Assembly: GCF_032884065.1 (NCBI RefSeq)
Contig: NC_088875.1
Span: 42,262,291-42,326,290, forward strand
Origin: Artemia franciscana
Lineage: Eukaryota; Arthropoda; Branchiopoda; Anostraca; Artemiidae
Direction: 5' to 3'
Length of the DNA stretch: 64,000 bases
How positions within the stretch are numbered: the stretch's first letter is position 1; each line of letters begins with the position of its first letter. Below are positions 55,695 through 64,000 of the stretch, piece by piece. A program made the translations under genes and the position numbers. The notes below the pieces were generated by a model that saw nothing but the letters and a program-made list of their open reading frames with translations, had not been told where the DNA came from and did no database searches.

Positions 55695-56255
55695 TCTAAA
55701 CCAAGTTTAGGTTATGAAAATGAAACTTTCAGGGATGAATCTACAGACTAAAGTATGTCCCGGGAGGCCTTTTGAAGCAACTACCTCCACTCCTTCTTCC
55801 TCTAGAGGGCCCTGACCTTAGATGACCTTTAAAGATATGTGTTATAAAAATGAAACCTTGCAAAATAGAGGTACAACAAAATTGTTTTCAGCTTCGTAAC
55901 TTCGCTCAATTCCATTTTATAAGGTTTTAAAGATATGCAAATATATTTCCCAAATTTTGAAAAAAAAACATTGATATGGCTCAAAATTCTACTCAAATAA
56001 CAGGAATCGCATTTTCAGAACTAAAGGCAGAGAAAGGGCAACTGGTAACTGAAAATTAAGGTAAAACGTTGTTTTGTCAAAATTTCAATAGGTATATAGA
56101 CCTGTCATGTAGACAAATTTCAGGGCCTTCTAGAGGGAGATGGAATGGAGGTGGTACTTTAAAATACCTTCCCGGGACATACTTTAGCCTGTAGACCCAT
56201 CCCTGAAAGTTTCATTTTCCTAACCTAAACCCTTTCCGAGATAGCAAGAAGTCAA
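55695..56255. repeat. Palindromic dispersed repeat, ~150-bp arms
   Basis: TTTAGGTTATGAAAATGAAA, CTTTCAGGGATGAATCTACA and TAAAGTATGTCCCGGGAGG on the left reappear as the reverse complement at about 56105-56250. The spacer is about 230 bp. No coding capacity is apparent. It lies 180 bp upstream of the tRNA gene. Confidence 0.85.
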
Positions 56256-56436
56256 CTAACTAGCATTTTACCGAAAAAACATATCTTACCTATTGATGTA
56301 AGGTATTTGCTCAGGGAATTACTTTGTCTCATTTTAAATACTTTTAAAAGACAAACTTTTTCTACAGTAACATGTAATTATTACACAATGGTTCCTTGTC
56401 TTATCTAATATTCCTTCAATATTTGTTCCTAATATA

Positions 56437-56508
56437 TCCGGTATGGTCTAGTGGCTAGGATAGCTGGCTCTCACCCAGCAGGCCCGGGTTCGATTCCCGG
56501 TACCGGAA
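56437..56508 (+). tRNA. tRNA-Glu(CTC): tRNA-Glu (anticodon CTC)
   Basis: 72 bases fold as a complete cloverleaf. The acceptor stem TCCGGTA pairs with TACCGGA fully (discriminator A at 56508). The D arm contains the A box TGGTCTAGTGG. The anticodon stem GCTGG pairs with CCAGC around the loop CTCTCAC, with anticodon CTC at 56470-56472. The T arm contains the B box GGTTCGATTCC. CCA is not encoded, as in animal nuclear genes. There is no intron. It reads GAG codons. The fully paired stems and downstream TTTT suggest an active gene and not a tRNA-derived SINE. Confidence 0.97.
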
Positions 56509-56510
56509 AA

Positions 56511-56514
56511 TTTT
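56511..56514 (+). terminator. RNA polymerase III oligo-T terminator
   Basis: TTTT lies two bases after the discriminator of the tRNA-Glu gene. Confidence 0.8.
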
Positions 56515-57640
56515 AAATTTCCTGTGTTAGGTTTCACTATTTCTTTCGCTCTTACTTAGTACTTACTTTTATTTTTCAAACTGAAGAAAAGTAGGATGTT
56601 CCTTTCTAAACAGAAAAAATATATATTTCCAAAATTTCCATCTTCGTCATATGGAAAAAAGTAACTGTTAAATGGAAAACTGTTAAACGTCACTGTTAAA
56701 CGTCAAAATGGAAGATAATTGTTAATTCATAACAAAACAAGAATTCTGGTATAGAGACCCCCTGAAGAGTTGCAGCAACTGTGGGTCATGGGATTCATGG
56801 GTTACAGTTCTTGGATTACAAGCTACAGTATCTGTCGGTTTGGAATCGAACCCTCAAACAGCACAGCAAAAATCTTAGCTGCTAATCTCTAATGAACATA
56901 ACTCACATAGTAACGGTCATTCTCATGGATTTAGTCATTCTTATAGATCGGGTACGGAAACCAACATCGTAGCTGTAGATGTATACTATGGAGTAGTGAG
57001 TTGAGTTGAGGATGAAAAGAAATATTTATACCTATACCCTCTCTTCTCCCAAATAGATTGGATGATTCGAAAACAATATGTACAACTATGCACAATTATG
57101 AACTTTTACCTCCCAACTGGTTTGTATTTCATGCCCCCTTTTGGTATGATAGGAGTTTAGGGGTCTCTTATTCCCCGCCACAGAGGCCAAAGGAATAGCC
57201 TACTCGAGTGAAAAGACATATCAAGGACACTATGTGTTACTTTCCACTAGTTTGGCTGAGATTTGGCAAACCTTTCTGGTTATTTTTCTCAGGCACTTCA
57301 CTAGAATTTACTTCTGGAGGGGGGAGGGTGGGGAGGCATAATACATAAAATTTATAATCTGAATAAAAAGTGCCCAGCAATTTAGAAAAAAAGGATTTCG
57401 GGAAGATCCCGATCCTGAGGGTCCCCTTTGCGTCTGTACCTTATTGTTCTGATGATATGAGTTTGAAAACCCCTCAGATTCTCCCCCTACGAAGTTTGGA
57501 TTGGGTTCCGATCAAAAAAGGCATATCTTCGTCATTAGCTTGTATTTCCAACGAAGTTTCGTTAAGACCCAATAACTCATTTTGGTAGATGTCTTATAAC
57601 AATAATTTAAGATATCTTTGACCCCACAAAAGTTAAAATT
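56515..57640. other. No gene recognised
   Basis: It contains an isolated B-box-like word on the minus strand (GGTTCGATTCC, near 56843-56853) without a foldable tRNA around it. A 72-codon frame at 57370-57588 has no recognisable motif. Confidence 0.4.
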
Positions 57641-57644
57641 TGTT

Positions 57645-58875
57645 TACGGTAAAGTTTTTTATAGTTTTGAAAAGTAGAGTTGCGAGAAAGACTCAAGCTT
57701 TAGCGTAAAGAGTGGGGCGTTGAGGAGGGGAGAACCCCTATCATATAGGGAATAGTATCCGCTCATTTTATGTTTTAATGTTGCTCCTTACTTTCAGTTA
57801 GAAAAACTTACTTTTATTTAATTTCTGAAAGTTTTTGAATTAATGCAGGTTTTGATTTTGGTTCATCATACATGAATAATTAAAACAAAATTTGCAGATT
57901 AATTTCATTTTTTTTGGCCAAATGGCTTTCTCATAGTTTTGATCAGACCATTCTGAGAGAAAAGGGGCGGGGAGGGGGCCTAGTTGCCCTCCAATTTTTT
58001 GGTTACTTAAAAAGGCCACTAGAACTTTTAATTTTATTTACGAACGTTATGTATTAGTAATGGATATACGTAACTTACGAATTAACTTACGTAGCAAACT
58101 TTTATATACGTATTTTTATTACCTATATGAAGGGGTTCCCCTCGTCAATACCTCGCTCTTTACACTGAAGTTTGAAGCTCTTGAAGTTACTAAATTACTG
58201 AAATTATTAAAAACATTTTAGCGTAAAGAGCGAGGTATTGAGGAGGAAACCCCCCCCCATATACGTAATAATTTATGTTCGTTTTAAGTCTTACTGCTGC
58301 TCCTTGCTTTCAGTCGAAAAAACGTGTTTTTTTATTTACTTTCCGATTGTTTTTTTTAAATAACGCTGGAAAAACCAGCGCCCCTTCATGCAAATTCTCT
58401 TCCCCCATGATAAAGTTATCCATGAAAAGATCCTCCCACGTAACCCCCTCCCCACCACCAGAAAAAATCCCCCTTGAAAACTTCTGTATACTTTTCAATA
58501 ACCAATACTACATGTAAACAATGGGCTAAGTTCATAACTTGCATCCCTTCCCCCGGGGACTGTGGGGGATTAAGTCGTCCTCAAAGATACAGTTATTAGA
58601 TTTTTGATTATGCTGAACAAAATGGCTATCTCAAAATTTTGATCCGGTGACTTTGGGAAACAAATAAGAGTGGGAGGGGGCCTAGTTGCCCTCCAATTTT
58701 TCTTGTCACTTTAGAAGGGCACTAGAACTTTTAATTCTCATTAGAATGAGTCCTCTCGTGACATTCTAGGACGCCTGGGTCGACACGATAACCCCTGAAA
58801 AAAAATTAACACGCATCCGTGATCTTTCTTGCAAAAAATACAAATTCCACATGTTTGCAGATAGGAGCTTAAGTT
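57645..58875 (+). mobile_element. Family A element, truncated at both ends
   Basis: It begins inside H1 (only the right arm, AGCGTAAAGAGTGGGGCGTT onward). Module 1, hairpin H2 (about 58100-58335) and module 2 follow. It ends after CACGCATCCGTGATC and CAAATTCCACATG, before the terminal segment. Confidence 0.85.
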
Positions 58876-58879
58876 CTAT

Positions 58880-59495
58880 TCCAACTTCTATTGACTTATA
58901 TTCTAATGATTATTTTGTCGTTTTTGTATAGGCAACAAATTGTAATATTATATTCCTGAAAAAGTATTTTGCAATTTCTATTTAGTTTAATAATGTTATT
59001 CTTATATCATGCCAAACCATTCGTGCTAATAAAAAAAGAAATAAAACGAACACAAACGCCATTAGAGAGTCGTTTACTTTATATCACTATCAAAATTCCT
59101 TTCTTCAGCTTTGAGTATTCGTGGCGGCAGGCCAACCATTTATGGACATTGTTTGCTCCATATTTAGTAGGCCTCTAGACGTGAAAATAATCCCAGCGAT
59201 GAACCTGAGCAGAAAAAAACCTACAATAATTAACCACCGCCCTAGACCCACCTAAGGCTTAATTTAATACCAATTTTATAATGGGAAGATTACAACCAAA
59301 TTAGGAAAGGGTCGTTGGCCGGATAGCTTCTTCAAAATCAAGTATTTCGCATCTAGTTTTTTCGCCATTTGTGTAAAGCTAACAATCAAGACAGGTTAGA
59401 CGCATACTGCCTCAGTAACAACCGGAAGGATTGATCATGGATTATATCCAAGCTGTAGCATAACCCTTTTGCGGTGACATTGTCGATAAACAATC
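58880..59495. other. No gene seen
   Basis: A 69-codon frame at 58969-59178 has no motif. No recognised repeat. Confidence 0.4.
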
Positions 59496-59499
59496 TTAT

Positions 59500-59945
59500 C
59501 AGTGGCGCCACTTAGAGGTGGCAAGGGATTTTGTGTTTTTGCCCCCTACATTTTATTGCCCCTCTGGATTTTGAGAATACTTTTTTGGTATTGTCATTCA
59601 AAAATGATTGTTTTCGATATTTTCAATAAAAAAAATCTGATAAACAACAAAATCACCCCCCTCCCCGTTACATTTTGAAGAATATCTTTTTTGGTAAAGA
59701 ATAACCTTTTTGATAAAAACATCTTTTTTTCATTGTAAATACCTTTTTTGTTTTTAGTTCAAGAAAAAAACGAAATCTCCCCTAAATTTATAAAAAATGC
59801 CTTTTTATATATTTTCATTAAAAATAAACTTTTTGGGGGCATTTTCTCTGAGAAAATTGGAAAAATTTTCCCACTAGATTTTGAAAATACATTCCTCCCC
59901 CTTCCCTTACATTTCGTGAATTTCCCCCCCCCCCCCCACTGAAAA
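59500..59945 (+). repeat. C-run repeat (family C), longest copy
   Basis: It opens CAGTGGCGCCACTTAGAGG and carries CCCCCTACATTTT, GCCCCTCTGGATTTTGAGAA, TACTTTTTTGGTATTGTCAT, several repeated CTTTTTTGGTAAAGA and TTTTCATT... segments, and ends with a C run. The internal phrases are reiterated three to four times, so this copy is longer than the others. Confidence 0.75.
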
Positions 59946-59949
59946 CAAC

Positions 59950-60362
59950 CCACAGTTGAAATAGTTAATATGATTAAGCCGGAAAAGGAAGAACTAAAGA
60001 TTTGAGAAGAGAAAAGCAGTTACTTTAAATGTTTTATATTTATTATGAGATTGATCTTCTAGGTAAAGTAAAACACGGAGAAGTGCTTAATTATCTACGT
60101 CTTTTTTCTCCTAAGTGCAGTGAACTTTGATAAACTCGGGCAAATTTTACTGCGTATAGCTAAAGCCTTCAGAATTTGATCTAACAGAAAAGCTGTACAG
60201 ACAGTGAAAATTACCAAGTAGAGATAAATCTAATAGAAAAACTAAACTACTCAACTGGCTTGGAAAAAAAAAATGTTGCTTAGTTCCAACGAAAATAACG
60301 CGCGAAAATTATTGTTGAACCACATTCGGCGATCAACAAATCTGTTCTCACGATTGTTGACA
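59950..60362. other. No gene seen
   Basis: AT-rich, no recognised feature. Confidence 0.4.
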
Positions 60363-60364
60363 AC

Positions 60365-60560
60365 GATGTGTTTGCCTAAAAATACTTTATGAAGTCAGTA
60401 ATGTCGGTAATCAGTCAGGTTTTGTGCGATCCGTGTTCTTTATAAATCCGTATGTTTAGCTAAAAATGTGCGATCCGTGTGTTTACATAAAAATGCCTGG
60501 GCGAAGTCAGTCATGACGATAATCAGTCAGGATTTGTACGATCTGTGTTCTTTATTGATC
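60365..60560 (+). repeat. Tandem duplication, 104-bp period
   Basis: GAAGTCAGTAATGTCGGTAA then TCAGTCAGGTTTTGTGCGAT at 60391 recurs with a few changes at 60495. Confidence 0.85.
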
Positions 60561-60871
60561 TCAATAATCATGTGTATAAAAGCCAACAATTGAAATGGCA
60601 AGGAATTTGTTTGATGAAACAATATCAAAGGACGAAAAATTGTAGAAAATCTTGGTTTTCATATAAGTTTAGACCCAAGATGGAGCGAGGAGGCAAAAAT
60701 GTTTTTATTTTACTGCCCTTGGTACTTTAAGGAATATTGTAAGGGCTTGCGAAAATAAGTCGCAAAAACAAGCCAATGGAAGTAAAGAATATTTTTTTAC
60801 TCGAAAGAAATTAACAGTCACTTTTCTTTTTATCTTTGGCAGGGGTTGGCAAGGGATTAACTTGCTACACG

Positions 60872-60893
60872 GCAGGAGAGTAACTCCTGCCGA
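60872..60893. other. Short hairpin
   Basis: GGCAGGAG, loop AGTAA, CTCCTGCC. It lies 12 bases before a much larger hairpin and shares the AACTCCT words with it. Confidence 0.85.
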
Positions 60894-60904
60894 GAGGGTA
60901 ACTC

Positions 60905-60989
60905 CTAAATTTCAGTTTGGCGGGGGGAGAACGAGGTATGAGAGGGGCTCTCATACCTCGTCCCCCCCCCCCGCCAAACTGAAATTTAG
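60905..60989. repeat. 85-base near-perfect hairpin with GC-rich stem
   Basis: CTAAATTTCAGTTTGGCGGG at the left end pairs with its reverse complement at the right end. The inner part ACGAGGTATGAGAG pairs with CTCTCATACCTCGT around GGG. Only the G-run/C-run junction (G6 with an extra AGA, against C11) is unpaired. Confidence 0.9.
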
Positions 60990-61562
60990 TTTCTTCAAAA
61001 ATCTTTTCAAAACTAATATAAGCCTGCATAATTCAATCATCCACAGAAACGGGTCAGTTTTCTTAGGTAGGCTATATCTTTACCTTTATGGTACTATATG
61101 GCTCATTTTTTAGTTTTCACTATCATTTTCACTCGATTTGGAAAATTGGCTCCAACTTTGCCCCCCCCCAGGAATTTTGACAAAATTACGCAACTGATCT
61201 TTGAATAGACGCTTTATAATTTACTACGCATTCTCTTTTATAACTAAACGTAATAGGATTTTTTCCGCATTATTTTTGGGATCTATCTAATTTTTAAATA
61301 GCAATTGCGCAAACTATATTAAAAAAAAACATACGTGCTTACATGCGACCTAATATGTAATTTAGTTATATTATTGTAAACAAAAAGCATATTTTATGTA
61401 TTTGTTCTTTGTTAACTTTTAGTCATGCAAACCTAATAAAGTTTGTTTACAAAATCGCAAACGACTGTAATTAGAAAAAAACAAACTATATCATTAACAT
61501 TTTCAAAAAATATCTTTAAGAACATCAAAGTGAGGTAATGGCTGGATTCTTTTTACACATTA
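60990..61562. other. No gene seen
   Basis: AT-rich, with a C9 run near 61160. No recognised feature. Confidence 0.4.
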
Positions 61563-61572
61563 AACAAAAAAA

Positions 61573-62863
61573 ACAAGTTTTTTAAATGAAAGTAAGGAGC
61601 GACATTAAAACTTAAAACGAACAGAAATTACTCCATACATGAAAGAGGCTTTTCCTCCTCAACGCCCCGCTCTTTACGCTAAAGTTTGACTCTTTCTCAT
61701 AACTCTACTTTTTAAAAGAGTAAAAAACTTAAGCGTAAAGAGCGGGGCGTTGAGGAGGAGAAGCCCCTTTCATATACGGAGTAATTTCTGTTCGTTTTAA
61801 GTTTTAATGTCGCTCCTTACTTTCATTTAAAAAAACTTGTTTTTTTTGTTTAATTTCTGGACGTTTTTGAATTAATGCATGTTTTGATCTTGGCTCTCCG
61901 CACATAAATAATTAAAACGAAATTTGCATATTAATTTCTTTTGACTAAATGACTTTTTCATAGTTTTAATCGGAAGATTTTGAGAAAAAAGGAGCGAGGG
62001 AGGAGGCCTACTTGCCCTCCAATTACTTGATTACTTAAAGGCATTAACTTTAAATTTTTTACGAACGTTTTCATAAGTAAAAAATAACGTAACTTACGAA
62101 TTAACTTACATAGCGAACTTCTGTATTCGTTTGTATTTATTTCGTATATAAGGAGGCTCGCCCCTCGTCGATACCTCCCTCTTTATATTAAAGCTTAAAT
62201 TTTGTCTCAATTCCTTAAGAATAACCCGTGAATCACAAAGGCCGTAGAATAAGTAGTTGTAATTACTAAAAATACTTTAGCATAAAGAGCGAGGTATTAC
62301 GAGGAGGTAAACCCCTCATGTGCGTTATAATGTCTGTTCGTTTTCAGTTTTAATGCTGCTCCTCACTTTCAGTAGAAAAACTTTTCATATTTATTTTTTC
62401 ATTGTTTTTTAAAATAATGCTAGAAAATCCTGCGCTCCCTCCATTGAAAGTCTCTGCCCCCATGAGAAGTTCCTCCATGGAAAGATCCTCCCAAGTAACC
62501 TCTCCCCTTAAATCTACCCCCAACCAAAAAAATCCCCCTGAAAACGTCTGTACACTTCCCAGTAACCATTATATATGTAAACACAGGTCAAAGTTTGTAA
62601 CTTGCAGCTTCTCCCATGGGGACTGCAGTGGAGTAAGTCGTCCCCAAAGACATAGTTATTAAGTTTTTCGACTATGGTGAATAAAATGGCTATCTCAGAA
62701 TTTTGATCCGGTGACTTTGGGGAAAAAATGAGCATGGGAGGGGGCCTAGATGCCCTCCAATCTTTTTGGTCACTTAAAAGGGGCACTAGAACTTTTAATT
62801 TCCGTTAGAATGAGCCCTTTTGCGACATTCTAGGACCCCTGGGTCGATACGATCACCCCTGGG

Positions 62864-62898
<35 letters not shown>

Positions 62899-63260
62899 AA
62901 CACGCATCCGTGATTTGTCTTCTGGCAAAAAATGCGAAATTCCACATTTTTGTAGATAGGGGCTTGGAACTTCTACAAAATGGTTCTCTGGTACGCTGAA
63001 TCTGATGGTGTGATTTTCGTTAAGATCGTATGACTTTTAAGGGGTATTTCCCCCTATTTTCTAAAATAAGGCAAATTTTCTCAGGCTCGGAACTTTTGAT
63101 GGGCAAGACTAATCTTGATGAAACTTACATATTTAAAATCAGCATTAAAATGTGATTCTTTTGATGTAACTACTGGTATCACAATTCCATTTTTTAGAGT
63201 TTCGGTTACTATTAAGCCGGGTCGCTCCTTACTACAGTTCGTTACCACGAACTGTTTGAT
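61573..63260 (+). mobile_element. Family A element, full-length copy (plus)
   Basis: It contains H1 (61573-61846), module 1, H2 (about 62110-62400), module 2, an A33 run at 62864-62896, GCATCCGTGATTTGTCTTCT and the terminal segment ending CAGTTCGTTACCACGAACTG then TTTGA. It has the same order and near-identical length as 23798-25518. Confidence 0.88.
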
Positions 63261-63315
63261 TAGCACGTTTCTCTTTAACAGTATTTAGTTGGATAGATTG
63301 TTATTTCAAATTCGC

Positions 63316-63442
63316 CAGTGTTTCCATTTTTCTTTCCAACAATCTGTAAAACATCGGCAATTTTCACTATCCTCTTTTTTGTCAAGAAATGGGTTTGGAA
63401 TTTGTTAGACCTCCCAAAAAATCGACAAAAGTGGAAACGCTG
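63316..63442. mobile_element. hAT-type MITE, 127 bp
   Basis: The ends CAGTGTTTCCATTTTT and AAAAGTGGAAACGCTG are inverted repeats related to those of the hAT element at 19133-21327 (CAGTGTTTCCACT). The flanks AAATTCGC and TAATTCAC match at six of eight positions, consistent with an aged 8-bp target duplication. No coding capacity. Confidence 0.82.
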
Positions 63443-63704
63443 TAATTCACTTTCCTGATTCTGAAAATGTAAGGTTCAAATAGAACCAGCAAAAGGAGGC
63501 AGGACAAGCTTTCCAAGGCCTAGCCCTGAAAAGGAACCCACTACATTGTCCTTTAGCACAACAATTTCCATTACAAGAAAGAACAAAAGACCAAAGAAAA
63601 GAAAAATCAAGAATGTACAAGGCCAACGAGAATACTGACCGGAACAATACGAATACTTTGAGAGAGAAAACGCTTCCCTTCTTCAGCGCTATGTGAGATT
63701 AAAT
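63443..63704. other. No gene seen
   Basis: Less AT-rich sequence between the MITE and the next family A copy. Frames of about 45-66 codons on both strands are unremarkable. Confidence 0.4.
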
Positions 63705-64000
63705 AAAACAAACAACAAGTTTTTAACTGAAAGTAAGGAGCGACATTAAAACTTAAAACGAACAGAAATTATTCCGTATATAAAAGGGGCTGTCCACTCT
63801 TCAACGTCCCGCTCTTTACGCCAAAGCTTTTTATTGTTTTAAAAAGCAGAATGTGACAAAGAGTCAAACTTTAGCGTAAAGAGCGGGGCGTTGAGGAGGG
63901 GACAGTCCCTTTCATATACAGAATAATTTCTGTTCATTTTAAGTTTTAATATCGCTCCTTACTTTCAGTTAAATAAACTTGTTTTTTATTTCATTTCTGA
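63705..64000 (+). mobile_element. Family A element, start of a copy running off the window
   Basis: Hairpin H1 (63705-63984) is complete, with arms from AACTGAAAGTAAGGAGCGAC. The copy continues beyond the window end. Together with 61573-63260 it makes two copies in the same orientation 450 bp apart. Confidence 0.85.

Noticed and set aside
56830..56865. B-box-like GGTTCGATTCC on the minus strand, possibly a tRNA or SINE
   Set aside because: The surrounding bases do not form a T stem or acceptor stem and no A box sits at the right distance.

Overview
This is a non-coding, repeat-saturated stretch of an animal nuclear genome. The evidence is a nuclear-type tRNA-Glu with internal promoter boxes and an oligo-T stop, non-LTR retrotransposon (LINE) fragments with target-site duplications, Helitron and hAT DNA transposons, long A/T homopolymers, (TA)n, and many minisatellites. 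Base composition is strongly AT-rich outside GC-rich repeat cores. The repeat style suggests an arthropod, possibly a branchiopod crustacean such as Artemia. That guess rests on memory of similar repeats and was not tested. No complete protein-coding host gene is visible. The best host-gene signal is a possible last exon on the minus strand at 49626-49812. Weaker exon candidates lie at 4527-4721 and 51623-51818 on the plus strand.

Layout. 1-10 kb: a Helitron derivative (2816-3491, minus), direct duplications, tandem repeats and degenerate dispersed repeats. 10-19 kb: a partial 1.7-kb hairpin element, a 70-A tract, a 5'-truncated LINE with a perfect 12-bp target duplication (11646-12016), a trimeric higher-order minisatellite (12445-13470), a 44-bp satellite with interspersed longer units (13781-15112), a small fold-back unit (15711-16103), and a 365-codon reverse-transcriptase ORF on the minus strand (17106-18203). 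19133-21327: an hAT transposon with 13-bp terminal inverted repeats and a perfect 8-bp target duplication, carrying a decayed transposase. 23.8-33 kb: several copies of the 1.7-kb hairpin element in both orientations, overlaid by a recent 2.84-kb tandem duplication. 37186-42237: a 5-kb imperfect palindrome whose arms contain about 106-bp tandem repeats, inserted inside a smaller G-rich repeat; it looks like a fold-back transposon. 43-49 kb: LINE remnants, a 2.2-kb internally repetitive GC-rich repeat, a second Helitron derivative (47540-48408, plus), and a (CA)n(TA)n tract. 49.6-56.5 kb: the possible last exon, a 97-T tract, LINE remnants, tandem repeats, a palindromic repeat and the tRNA gene. 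57-64 kb: more 1.7-kb element copies, a strong GC-rich hairpin and a short hAT MITE.

No genes here work together as a pathway. The window records layered transposition, tandem expansion and palindrome formation. The most unusual structures are the giant minisatellite-armed fold-back element and the 1.7-kb element, whose two internal hairpins differ by compensated base-pair changes.
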